NCBI GenBank assembly: GCA_009602735.1
Contig: WELA01000937.1
Coordinates: 8,155-65,208, forward strand
Direction: 5' to 3'
Origin: Mesotaenium endlicherianum
Lineage: Eukaryota > Streptophyta > Zygnematophyceae > Zygnematales > Mesotaeniaceae
Length of the DNA: 57,054 nucleotides
The translations under genes were made by a program, and so were the position numbers. Positions 20,118 to 30,001 of this stretch are shown piece by piece. Positions within the stretch are counted from its first letter, which is position 1, and every line of letters starts with the position of its first letter. The notes under the pieces were generated by a model. That model was not told the DNA's origin. It searched no databases and worked only from the letters and a program-made list of their open reading frames with translations.

Positions 20118-20590
20118 CTCCTCCCCTCTTAAAAGACTTTAACGTACTCATTAAGTTGCAATTAAGTATGTTTAAAACCGGCCTTGACGAGCGTCAGACC
20201 TAAACTTGGCGAACATGGGATTGCATGAGAACAGGGACAAAAAAAGCCGTCATTCGGCCGAGGTCTCTTTGCATTTGTTCAACTTTGGATGACGAGGTGC
20301 GTTAGGTAGGACACCACCCGCCTTGGCGCAACGCCGTTGAGCATCGGTCCATGGTAACCAATACTGTTGGATAAGATCACTACAATTGAGTGTGATCTCA
20401 TCTTGGGGTTCATACGCATTCCAGCATCGTTATCCAGCCATTTAATCAAAAGCTCCACCCTGGAAGGCTTATGTTGGGTGTAGCGATGTCCAAGAATCTC
20501 TTTCACATTCCAAGCAACATCATCTTGTTCGAGTTCCAACTCGGGTGCCTGAGGTTGATAACGACCATCAAACCTAAACAAATTGAGTAA
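20118..20590 (-). pseudogene. PPT and chromodomain end of the second gypsy family
   Basis: Minus strand: FDGRYQPQAPELE, WNVKEILGHR, VELLIKWLDNDAG, then after a frameshift AYEPQDEITLNCSDLIQQYWLPW. This is a gypsy chromodomain of the type with WEP-EDEI after the KW motif; a Tyr stands in place of the usual Trp. The fragment is cut at about 20591 by the plus-strand chromovirus copy. The 5' nine-tenths of this element are missing from the window. Confidence 0.72.
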
Positions 20591-21209
20591 ACTTGGGTAG
20601 AGTTTATTGAGAAGCTGCATGAGAAATTTGATGTGATAAAACAGCAGGAGAAAGCTATCTATGCGATGATCTTCCTGATATTGAAGCAGACCACTTCAGT
20701 TGTTGAGAATGCTCAGAAGTTCCAAGAAAACATGAAGCAGCCGGAATTGCCAGAGCGATATAGAATAGCATACTTCAGGTATGGCTTGAAATTCGAAGTC
20801 TCAGGTTATTTTGCTGAAAAGAAGTATGAGAAACTGGCTGACTTGATCCAGGACGCTGATGCCTTGGATCAGCAGCAATTCAATCATAAGCACCAGAGTA
20901 ATGCTTTGGTGTCTAAGATTGTCAAAAAGCTACATGGTTCCTACAATGCAATTGAAGGAGGCCAGGCTGAGGATGATCCGAGTGATGAGTACGAGTATGA
21001 GTATAATGCTATGCAGTCTAGAGGAAGGGGTGGATGGTCTCAAGGTGGCTACGGAAGAGGTGGTGGTAGGACGAAGCCGAGACCAGCCTCAGCAAAAGCT
21101 ATTGCTACCATTGTCAGGAGTTAGGTCACTACCGAGAGCAGTGTCCTAGAAAGCACCTGCCAAAGGTCGAGAGAAAAGACCAGCCTTTAAAAGACAGCAA
21201 CAGTCAGTA
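20591..21209 (+). pseudogene. Chromovirus Gag 3' third, plus-strand copy
   Basis: Begins abruptly at the Gag segment WVEFIEKLHEKFDVIKQQEKAIYAM; the LTR, PBS and first two thirds of gag are missing. A one-base loss just before the zinc knuckle shifts the frame, but the knuckle CYHCQELGHYREQC is still readable in the neighbouring frame, followed by the same gag C-terminus and stop as the full-length copy. Confidence 0.85.
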
Positions 21210-21227
21210 ATCCAGTCCACTGACTGT
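21186..21227 (+). promoter_or_regulatory. Gag-pol -1 frameshift signal, second copy
   Basis: TTTAAAA at 21186-21192, a 7-nt spacer, then a 9-bp stem ACAGTCAGT (21200-21208) with ACTGACTGT (21219-21227). It differs from the copy at 16606-16647 by one base at the top of the stem. Confidence 0.82.
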
Positions 21228-24200
21228 GAGGATGCTAGAGATAGTGAGTCATCGCTAGCTGCCCTCGTAGCAAGTATTATGGGTCCTGTTGAACTGGATT
21301 CGCTATGCATGCCTGACAAACAGATAAAGGAGACCATCAGCAAAATAGATCTACAGAGAATGCACACTCTGGAGAATCTTGTTCCACCTGATGTCCAACA
21401 TTTCTTTGCTAAGTCACGAGAACAATGCAAAAGTCAGGAAAAGTCAGTCCCCCCTGCATTGTATGATTGCAGGCAGGAAGGTGAGGGCATTTGTTGATGG
21501 AGGGGCGTCACATACTTTTATCTATAAGGACTTAGTTAAGCGGCTAAGGCTGCTTACTGTCACCCAAGGGAATAGAATACTATTTTTTGAAAATGCCTCA
21601 AGTATCCCGGGAGGAGTTCTAACCGAGCCTATTGAGGTCCAATTAGGTTCTGGCATTGCTGTTCTAATTCAAACGCTTACATTTGAGGTACTCAACACTG
21701 GCTTTCATGATATCGTGCTACGAAGATCCTTGCTTAACAGACATCGACCTGAAGTGTGTTGGAGCAAAGGTACAGTTCAAGTGAGAGGAGCCAGGGATGG
21801 GCAGACTAACTTCGCACCCACCAGGGCTCTTCTTCTTGTCCTGTATGGATGGCAAATGAAGGAAAAGAAGAGGCTTCCAGGAAGATGCAAATTGCTGAAT
21901 GCAGTGGAGTTTGTCGAAAGCTGGAACCAAAAGGAAGATTAAATGTTTTGTCTGCTGCTCAAAGAGGTATCTTTTCAACCTGAAGAAGTGGTTGAGAAAA
22001 AAAGGAGCCCTTTGGAGCACCCTACTGCTGCAAAAATTATTGCTCAGTATGATGATGTTTGTAACATGCCTCCAAGACTGCCCCCTAAAAGGGAGGTGGA
22101 CCATAAAATTGATCTGTCACTTGGGAGTCGGCCACCTTGGCAACGCACTTATGGCTTGTCCTATGTGGATAGTAAATAGTTAAAAACACTGATAGCAGAA
22201 TTGGAGGAGAATAGATATACTTCTCCCAGTAAATTCCCTTGTGGCGCACACATCTTATTTGTTAAAAAAAACGATGACAGTATGCAAATGTGTGTGGATT
22301 ACAGAGCTCTGAACAGAACCACAGTCAAGAACAAGAATACTTTATCCAGAATTGAGGACTTGCTTGATACACTGTCCGGTGCTAAAGTGTTCAGTAAGAT
22401 TGATCTCAAAAGTGGTTATCACCAGATTAAAATTGCTGAGGAAGATGAACACAAAACTGCCTTCCGCACACGTTATGGACATTATGAGTCTAATGTGATG
22501 CCATTTAGACTGACTAATGCTCCTGCAACCTTCATGGGTGCTATGATTGACATTTTCAGGCCTTACTTGGATAAGTTTGTGCAAGTCTGTTTGGATAACA
22601 TTCTAATTTCTCAAAAAATGAAGCTGAGCATGTTGAACAATTGAAGACAATAATGAACACTCTCATAGAAAATCAATATGCTAAGATGAGCAAGTGTGAT
22701 TTCTTCAAGGAAAGTATTGAATTTTTAGGCCACGTTGTCAGTAAAGACGGCATCAGTGTGGATCCTAAGAAAGTCCAGAACATAAGGGACTGGCCAATAC
22801 CTCAGTTTGTCTCACAAATTAGATCCTTCCTTGGACTGGCTAACTACTATAGGAGACTTATTGAGAATTATTCTACAAAGGCCAATAAATTGACTGACCT
22901 TATTAAAAAGAACATAGGGTATGTGTGGGAGGAAGAGCAGCAAGCTGTCTTCAAGACCCTTGAAGATGCTCTGTAATCTGCCCCTGTTCTCGCTGTGTAT
23001 GACCCCAGCAAACCTGTGGAGGTGGTTACTGATGCTTTTGACTTTGGTATGGGTGCTCTTTTGTTGCAGCATACTCACAAAACCACATAGGATGGTAAGG
23101 TAAAGCAGGACTGGCATCCTGTGCTGTATGAATCTATGAAGTCCTATGCAGCAGAGATTAATTATTTTGTGCATCATAAAGAGCTGTTGCCTATCGTTCA
23201 TATCCTCAAACAGTGGAGAGCATACTTACATGGTAAAGTTTTTAAAGTGATCACCTAGCTCTGACTCATTTTTAGAAGAAATCCAAGCTGTCGAGGAGGG
23301 AGAATCGTTGGGGCCAGATGCTGGAGCAATTCTTAGTCCAGATTGACTACGAACCAGGGAAGTTGAATCCTGCTGATGCACTCTCTAGAAGACCTGATTT
23401 GCAAGAAAGAAACTTTAATCAGCATGCTGTAGATAAAGTCTTTTGTGTACTCACGTCACTTAAGGTGAAAAAGTCCTCTCTTGAACAACTCAGGAAAAGC
23501 TATGGTTCTGACCCAACATTTGAGCCCAGCCAAACTGATGGTGTGTGTGTTGCTACTGCACTCGGTTATAGGTTGAAGGGAGGGGTCTGGGTAAGTAAAA
23601 CCACTTTAGGGAGGCTGAAGCTGGTGATTCCTGATAACTTGGAATTAAGGTCTACCTTACTGAGTCAAGCTCATGACAGTTTTCTAGGTGGACATTTGGG
23701 GCAGGCCGAAACTGTTGGCAAATTGGCAAAACACTACCACTGGGAAGGGTTGCCTAGGGAAGTCTTAAAATATGTTGAGTCCTGTGATCGGTGTCAGAAG
23801 AATAAGTCTAGACATACATTACCCGGGGGGCTATTACAACCTCTACCTTTCCCAACTGGAAGGTGGGACACCATATCAATGGTTTGGGTGGTAATACTAC
23901 CACAAATTGCCCATGGGCACGATTCAATATTGGTAGTAGTGGATAAACTGACAAAAATGGTCATCTTCATCCCCACAATTGTCAAGGTGACTGCACTCGA
24001 AAGTTCGAGACAGTTCTATAACCATGTAGTATGCCAACATGGGTTACCCTCTAATATTTTCTCTAACAAAGACTCAAAGTTTATTTCCAAGTTCTGGAGA
24101 GCCTTAGTGGGGTTGATGGGAGTCGAACAGCTGCTCAGCACAACAAACCACCCTCAATTTGATGGGCAAATTGAAAGAACTAACCGAATTGTGCAGGAAG

Positions 24201-24974
24201 TGCTGAGAGCTTACATCAATCAAAAACATGATAATTGGGATAACCTATTGCCTCAAATTCAATTTGCGGTCAACAATGCGGTGCATGCGTCAACGAAAAA
24301 GACTCCATTTAAACTCAGTCTGGGTAGGGTCCCTAAGTCTCCATTAGATGTGTTAGGGGATTTGACTCATCCTGAGGGGATTGACAAGTCGATGTCTCTC
24401 CAGTTAACTCAAGAATATGTTGACACTCTGTCGCGATTCCAGCAAAACCAGTACAAATCCCAAGAAACCCAACAAAGTATGCCAATCAACACCGCTGGAA
24501 GCTGACATTTTCTAAGAGCGATATGGTCAAATTGCAAACTCAACACCTGTACCTGCCTGGTGTGGTCAAAAAAAAGCTGGGGCCCGTCTGGGTCGGTCCA
24601 TACTTGGTGGTACGCCGAGTCGGTCAAAATGCTTACAAATCGAACATGTCAGCGGAATACAAGGGTCACCTAGTCTTTAATGCCTCTTTCCAGGAACTAT
24701 CCATTAAGAGTGACACACTGTTCACACAGGTCGGTTACCTGTCCAACCGGGACCAGTCCCCGCTGTCCAAGATGGTGACCCTGAAGAATATGGGGTCGAT
24801 GAGATTCTAGAGGTTCGCTCGGTTCGTCGATCATCTAAATACGTTATGAAAAACCTGGTCAGATGGAAGGGATATGATGCTTCTGGAGATGCTTGGGAAC
24901 ATAAAGACTATTTGGTCAACGCGAAAGGGGCGTTAAAATGTTTCTATCTCCGCGAAGTCGGTAGACTACCTTAA
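21210..24974 (+). pseudogene. Chromovirus pol, plus-strand copy, heavily mutated
   Basis: Order: protease (FVDGGASHTFI near 21495), RT ([12 protein letters not shown]; the catalytic motif reads CLDNIL near 22590, so the second Asp is Asn), RNase H (VVTDAFDFGMG, HHKELLPIVHILKQW), integrase (HDSFLGGHLG, CDRCQKNKS, NKDSKF, HPQFDGQIERTN), GPY/F and a decayed chromodomain ([27 protein letters not shown]). Frameshifts near 21480 and 23260, nonsense codons near 22179, 22640 and 22975, and further damage after 24500. In places it is cleaner than the full-length copy: the frame around 22040-22170 is intact where the minus-strand copy has indels. Confidence 0.9.
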
Positions 24975-25257
24975 CTGTCATTTGAGCTGACATGGGAAGG
25001 TGACAAGAGGTTTTGTCTCCATTTCAATTGGAGGGGAATGTGATAGTTAGGTGACAGGAATGTGACAATTAAGTGTCAGCATTGTGACAGATGTGACAGC
25101 CAGGCCCACCTTAAGCTAAGCTGGAGGGTGTCCACCACTCGGAAGGGGGGGAGGGACCAGCACATAAACAAATCACTCAACTCACCCTGCACGCACATTC
25201 ATTCGCTTATTCTCATCACGCTACAAATCAATTAACTTCTGATACCCACCCTCTAAG
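24975..25257 (+). promoter_or_regulatory. Spacer before ORF3 with TGACA cluster and PPT-like tract
   Basis: Holds repeated TGACA or TGACAG cores in about 130 bp (for example GTGACAG, TGTGACAG) and the purine tract TTGGAGGGG near 25029. It is followed by CACATAAACAAATC and a leader that ends at a splice donor at 25258. The layout suggests a promoter plus 5' leader for ORF3; this is inference from conservation among three copies. Confidence 0.4.
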
Positions 25258-25361
25258 GTAAGGGAACTATCTGCCGTAGACATACAAATGTACTTCTCTT
25301 TCTGCATCTACCGTAACAATGAATGAGATCCTACTAACTTGTGTTGTGGCTACATGTGCAA
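25258..25361 (+). other. Predicted leader intron of ORF3 (copy 3, acceptor decayed)
   Basis: Donor CTAAG|GTAAGG, branch site TACTAAC at 25332-25338, and the acceptor position reads GTGCAAT where the other two copies have GTGCAGG. The AG is lost here, consistent with decay of this copy. Confidence 0.55.
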
Positions 25362-25362
25362 T

Positions 25363-25803
25363 ATGGCTCCCACCACACAGAGGGAAGACAGGAAGCGCAA
25401 GGCAGAAGAAGCTACGAGGACCATGAAGCGCTACCAAAAAGCGCTGGCGGCGACGTCCCTCACCAAAAGAGAACAAGATTAAGTCTGCAGACAACAAGAG
25501 GCAGCAGAAGAGGCACAGAGGAAGAAGGAACAGGAGGCAAAAAACCTCAGGAGAGCGGAGGAGGAGAGACAAAAGAGAAAGCAAGAGGGAGCGGCAGCTG
25601 CGGAGGAAGCAAGGAAAAAGAAGGAGGAAGCCAAAAAGCAGAAGAGCCTGGCCACTTACAGATATACGGTGGTAGGTGGCCAAACCTTTGATAACTTGAA
25701 GGAGGCACTACTGGCAGTCCAGGATATCAACTGGATTGCCCAGAAGCAGGGTGCTGAAGCTTTGATAGGTATGTTGAGACACACATTGGCGTTGTCCTCT
25801 ACA
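25363..25803 (+). pseudogene. Chromovirus ORF3 N-terminal part, interrupted
   Basis: Begins MAPTTQREDRKRK and continues as the charged coiled coil. A stop interrupts it at about 25480 (AAGATTAAGTC). It then reads LATYRYTVVGGQTFDNLKEALL and degenerates. At about 25804 the sequence switches to a minus-strand gypsy element. The C-terminal part resumes at 29151, but about 200 codons of the middle are missing, so the interruption came with a deletion. Confidence 0.82.
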
Positions 25804-27391
25804 AAGGGGCTGCTATGTGCGAGAAACTCTGGATGAATCTCCTGTACCAATTGGCAAATCCCAAGAATGATTGGAGTTCTTTCTTGGTCGTGGGGGTTGG
25901 CCATTCCTCCACCACCGTGGTCTTCTTGAGGTCCGTCTTGATGCCATCAGCAGTCACGTGGAGACCTAGGAACTGCACTTCTTGTTTGGCAAACTCGCAC
26001 TTTGACTCCTTTGCAAATAGCTTGTTTTGCTTCAATACTTCGAGGACTTCTTTCAAGTGTCTCGCATGCTCTTCAAGGGTCTTGCTGTAGATAAGGATGT
26101 CATCGATGAATACCACCACAAATCTGTCCAACATGGGCTGAAATATGGTGTTCATCATAGTCATGAAAGTTGCTGGCGCGTTGGTGAGTCCAAATGGCAA
26201 GACCATGAACTCAAAATGTCCATATCTTGTCCTGAATGCCGTCTTCTCTATGTCCGCTTTTGCGATGCGAATCTGGTGGTAGCCGCTCCGTAAGTCAATC
26301 TTCGTGAAGTACTTGGCTCCAACCAGCCGGTCCATGAGCTCATCCATGCGCGGCAGCGGGTATCGATTCTTGATGGTGATCTTGTTGAGGGCGCGATAGT
26401 CCACACACATCCTCAAGGTACCATCTTTCTTCTTGACAAATAGCACCGGGGCTCCAAATGGCGACTTGCTAGGTCGAATGAAGCCATGCTCCAGTAGCTC
26501 CTTGATTTGCTTCTTGACTTCGTCTAGCTCCGTGTATGACATTTTGAACGTAGGCCGAGAGATGGGCTTGCTTCCGGGCTCCAACTCTATCTTGTGGTCT
26601 ACGAATCTTTTGGGGGGTAGGCCCTTGGGCAATTCCGGGGAGAACACTTCTTTGTAGTCCTCTAAGACTTCTTGTATCTCCTTGGGAACGGGGCTGCCTT
26701 CTTGATTCTCGATGTCTTTCTTGATGTCTTTTGGCGTGATCGAGGCCAAAAGAAGCTTGTGTCCCTTCCTCACAAGTCTCTTGAGTAGGAGGGCGGACAA
26801 TAGTATCTCGTGTGCCGGCTTCTCGATGTCTTGGGTCTGGATATTCTGGATTGCGCGCAAAATACAGATTCTTGAAGTGATGTCATTCTTGATCTTGATG
26901 GTAAGGTCTCTCCAATCAACTTGGAGGTTGTGCTTGGTCAACCAAGGCGTCCCTAGGATGACGTCGTACTTGCCCAATTGCATGGGGGAGAATACTACTC
27001 TAGCCTTGAAGGACTTGATAGAGAGTGCCAAGGGGTACGTCTTCTTGGAAGGGGTAGAATAGGAGAATCCGTCGGACATCATAATCTCCTCGTTGTGGTC
27101 AAGAGTTCGCATAGTAATACCGTGCTTGGTGGCAAAATCTGCAGCGATGAAGTTGCCTTGAGCCCCGCTATCCACCAAGATGTAGACCTTCGCTTCTCCA
27201 AGGTAACCTCTCAAACTCATTGGGGCTGGAACGTCGTCTTCAACGGGGGTCTCCACCTCACTTGGCTTGTTGCCTTCTCGTGAAGTGGGTCTTGGGGTGG
27301 TAGGCTCCTGGCCTACCGGCGCTGTCCGTTTTTTGACAACTTTTTGGGGCATGAAAGTGCACGATGGCCCTTTTCCTTGCAATAAAAGCAT
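25804..27391 (-). CDS. Gypsy protease and RT (530-aa open frame, C-terminally truncated)
   Basis: An unbroken frame. Protease: [15 protein letters not shown], with the standard DSGA catalytic triplet, and [60 protein letters not shown] with both catalytic Asp, then [11 protein letters not shown] and [13 protein letters not shown]. It runs into foreign sequence right after HIAAPL, before the RNase H catalytic residues, so about half of pol is missing. The gag zinc knuckle ([14 protein letters not shown]) lies just upstream in another frame, consistent with expression by frameshift or with an indel. No lesion inside the retained part, so truncation was probably fairly recent. Confidence 0.85.
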
Positions 27392-27486
27392 AGTCCAGCC
27401 GTCATGAGAGCTTCTTTTTCAGCCGGGGAGAGTCTTGCTTTCACTCCTTGCTGGTTTCTTGCNCTTCTTGCATCATAAGTGTCATT

Positions 27487-27530
27487 NNNNNNNNNNNNNN
27501 NNNNNNNNNNNNNNNNNNNNNNNNNNNNNN
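27487..27530. other. Assembly gap (44 N)
   Basis: A run of N inside the Gag-coding region, with another single N at 27463. Gap length may be arbitrary. Confidence 0.99.
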
Positions 27531-28410
27531 CTTTTGATAACTCTGATTTTCATGGGTGTGGGTCCAGATTCGGATGTGGAAGGGGCTGCATACACCCGCG
27601 TCGCCGGTACCCGTGAAGATGAAGGCACGGAGTGCTTGAAATCCAAGGTATCCACCTTTTGGGCCACTTCAATGATCTTTGAGAAGTCCGTCAAGTCGCG
27701 TAACTCCACTTCCTTTGCCACCTTGGGTTTGAGGCCAAAGATGTAGCGGTCAATCTTCTCCTCGAGAGACATGTTGGGGATCTCAAGAGTGAGGGCGTGA
27801 AATCTGGATGTATACTCTTGAACGGACGTCGTTTGCTTGAGATGGTGGAGCTTTCCTCGGGCAATCTTCTCCGCATTGATGGGCATGAATTGCTTCTTGA
27901 GGGCCTCACGAAAATCTGCCCATCTTGCATATGATGGTGGGGGCTCTTGGCCGAGCATGGGGTGCGCCATAGCTTGATATATAGCCGCTTGATAGTTACG
28001 CCACCATGATGTTGCTGCTCCTCTAAGTAAGGTAACGGCAAAGGGAACGTAGTCCTCCTCGGGTACTTCAAGGAATGCGAGGTACGTCTCCACTTGGTAG
28101 AGCCATAAATTCAGGTTGGCACCTTTCCCGGGGTTGAAAGTGTCGGGTTTGCCGGGCTTGATGAGTTTCCTTGCTCTCGTTGGCTCTTGTGGAGGCGCTT
28201 GAGCCGGGGCTGGATTTTGAGCATTGCTCGCAATAGGGGCAACCATGGCAGCCATAGCTTCTCTTGACGCTTGCACGGTTGCTTCATAGGTGGCCAGGCC
28301 CACTTGGTTGTGGACGGTCATTAGGAAGGCTGCCCATTCACTTGCGGGAACTCCTTGTGGTGGGGTTAACTTTGCTATAGCGGCTGCCAACGGGATTTGA
28401 CGGTGCTCCC

Positions 28411-28560
28411 CCTTGTGGTGCTTCTTGTTGTTGCAGATTTTCTTGAGTGGGCTCTCCCATCGGCGCTGGAGGAGGGTGTGCTCCTCCTTGTGGTGCTTCT
28501 TGTTGTTGCAGATTTTCTTGAGTGGGCTCTCCCATTGGCGCTGGAGGAGGATCTCCTGGA
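28411..28560 (-). repeat. Two tandem 75-bp units in gag
   Basis: Copies 28411-28485 and 28486-28560 are nearly identical and encode a repeated PPPAPMGEPTQENLQQQ segment. The length is a multiple of three, so the duplication keeps frame. Confidence 0.85.
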
Positions 28561-28634
28561 TAGGAAGGGCTTCCTTCGAAAGCTTGCTGTTGGTCTTGAG
28601 GATCGGCCATCTTCTTGTGCTACCAAAGCGCCTA

Positions 28635-28646
28635 GCTCCGATACCA
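28635..28646 (-). promoter_or_regulatory. Primer-binding site, initiator tRNA-Met type
   Basis: Minus strand TGGTATCGGAGC, one base from the LTR border, the same sequence as the PBS of the full-length chromovirus. Confidence 0.85.
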
Positions 28647-28647
28647 C

Positions 28648-29150
28648 TGTAGTGAAACAAATAGATAAAGTACTTAGTAAAATAAAATACTTTCTCTATT
28701 CAAGACAAGGATCTTTGAACACAAGTGGTAGCTTCTTGAAAGAGAGATGACTTCTTGAAAGTTAATGTATTTCTGGAATTTGGCACGTACAAGAGTGATT
28801 CTCGAATGTCTTTCTATGTTCTAGCTTTTGTTTATATACTTGCTACAAAAGTAGTTTGTAGGAAGGTGTATGTTGATGTGTTGGCACCCAACACATCCCA
28901 AAACTTGCCACCTCTTTCTAGAATAATGTACGCATGTCCTTTTGACCTAAAAATGGCACGTTTGACTTCTGCCACATGGAGTTCTTCTAGGTCTTTCCTC
29001 TAACTTCAAAAATGCCTTAGAAGGTTCAAAGGACATGAACCAAGTTACTAGAGTACTTATTCACACTTGAATCCACACAATACTACTCCAAACATATTTG
29101 AACACATTAAAATATTTGCAAACTAATATATTATAACTCAAATCACTACA
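28648..29150 (-). repeat. 5' LTR of the truncated gypsy element (503 bp)
   Basis: Bounded by TGTAGTGA and TCACTACA, a terminal inverted repeat, with the PBS adjacent on the left. AT-rich. Only one copy is in the window. Confidence 0.85.
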
Positions 29151-29766
29151 GGCGGTCAGGAGATTTCTCCATGTCTACCAAGGAGCAGGATGACTTGGTA
29201 GATGAGATCCCTACCCTCTCTGAGGAGGAGGATGAGGAGGATGAGGAAGCGGAACAGGGCAGAGGTGTAGCATCAACCTCTGGAGCTGAGGAGACTCAGG
29301 GGCAGGCAGAGGCAGGAACTCCTCGGGGGCCAAGAGCAGAAGGATGGACTACAATTTCTTTTGTAGAGGCAACGGTACCTCAAGCTTGATCTCCCAGTCC
29401 ACTTGCCCAGGGAGAGGAAGAGGCAGAGCTGACTGTACTTGGTAGCAGAGAGAGGCAAAAATCATCAGAGGACAGAGCTCTTAGAAGGAGAATTCGCGGT
29501 GTGATCAGAAGTATGCTGGCCACCCCCATCAGTCAGGGACTTGTGTTCCTTGCCAATGTATTTTAACATTCTACTGGTTTGCCTGTCTATGTAGGAATCA
29601 ACACCCAGGTGGTTGAAGAGCAGGTTGCAATCCTCCGTTCCCCTCGTGGCCCCACTTTAGTGCAAACAGGGTTTTTTAGGAGGCCAGCTCACAGAATTAG
29701 AGGGCTGTCCAGGTCCAGGTCCAGATCTCAGTCCCCTGATCCGGGAGCCCCAAGAACATCTCCCTA
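29151..29766 (+). pseudogene. Chromovirus ORF3 C-terminal part, interrupted copy
   Basis: Resumes with SMSTKEQDDLVDE-PTLSEEEDEEDEE, matching the acidic part of ORF3, then GLPVYVGINTQVVEEQ, LRSPRGPTL and the RSRSRSQSPDP tail. A stop at 29387-29389 and another near 29563 break the frame. A PPT and the family LTR follow, as in the full-length copy. Confidence 0.85.
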
Positions 29767-29966
29767 GATTTTGGAAGCCATCCCCCAGTCAAGCCTTGCT
29801 AAGGGTCCCTCTGTTTGCACTCCACAAAGGTAGTGGACCGAGGGTGGAGGTCACAATTTTTTGTCACTGGTGATCCCCACAGTTAGGCAATAGTGTTGAA
29901 GCAAGAGGCAGGCGGTAGAGAGATTAGTTTTGTCAACTTTCTTAATATCTCGCTCTCCAGTCTAGT

Positions 29967-30001
29967 GTTGTCGAGGCGACAACAATTTAAGTTGGAGGGA
30001 T
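29967..30001 (+). promoter_or_regulatory. Hairpin and polypurine tract, third copy
   Basis: Perfect GTTGTCG-agg-CGACAAC followed by TTTAAGTTGGAGGGAT at the LTR start (30002). Confidence 0.8.

Larger units (their letters stand above)
27392..28610 (-). pseudogene. Gypsy Gag with assembly gap and one frame break
   Basis: Starts MADPQDQQQAF about 25 bases after the PBS. The N-terminus has two tandem copies of a 25-residue Pro/Gln-rich unit. Near 28400 the frame shifts by one and continues as the retrotransposon Gag core (NLWLYQVETYLAF, RGAATSWWRNYQ, WADFREALKKQF, TTSVQEYTSRFHAL, KIDRYIFGLKP). A run of 44 N (27487-27530) and a single N at 27463 hide the region before the zinc knuckle ([14 protein letters not shown]), so whether gag and pol are in one frame cannot be decided. 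Confidence 0.8.
25804..29150 (-). mobile_element. Truncated Ty3/gypsy element with intact 5' LTR
   Basis: Minus strand: 5' LTR (29150-28648), PBS, gag, protease, RT, then cut off in the RT-RNase H linker at about 25804. No 3' LTR or integrase. It replaces part of ORF3 of the plus-strand chromovirus. The right junction is clean at the LTR end; the left is a truncation, so the 3' half was lost together with part of the host ORF3. Confidence 0.88.
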
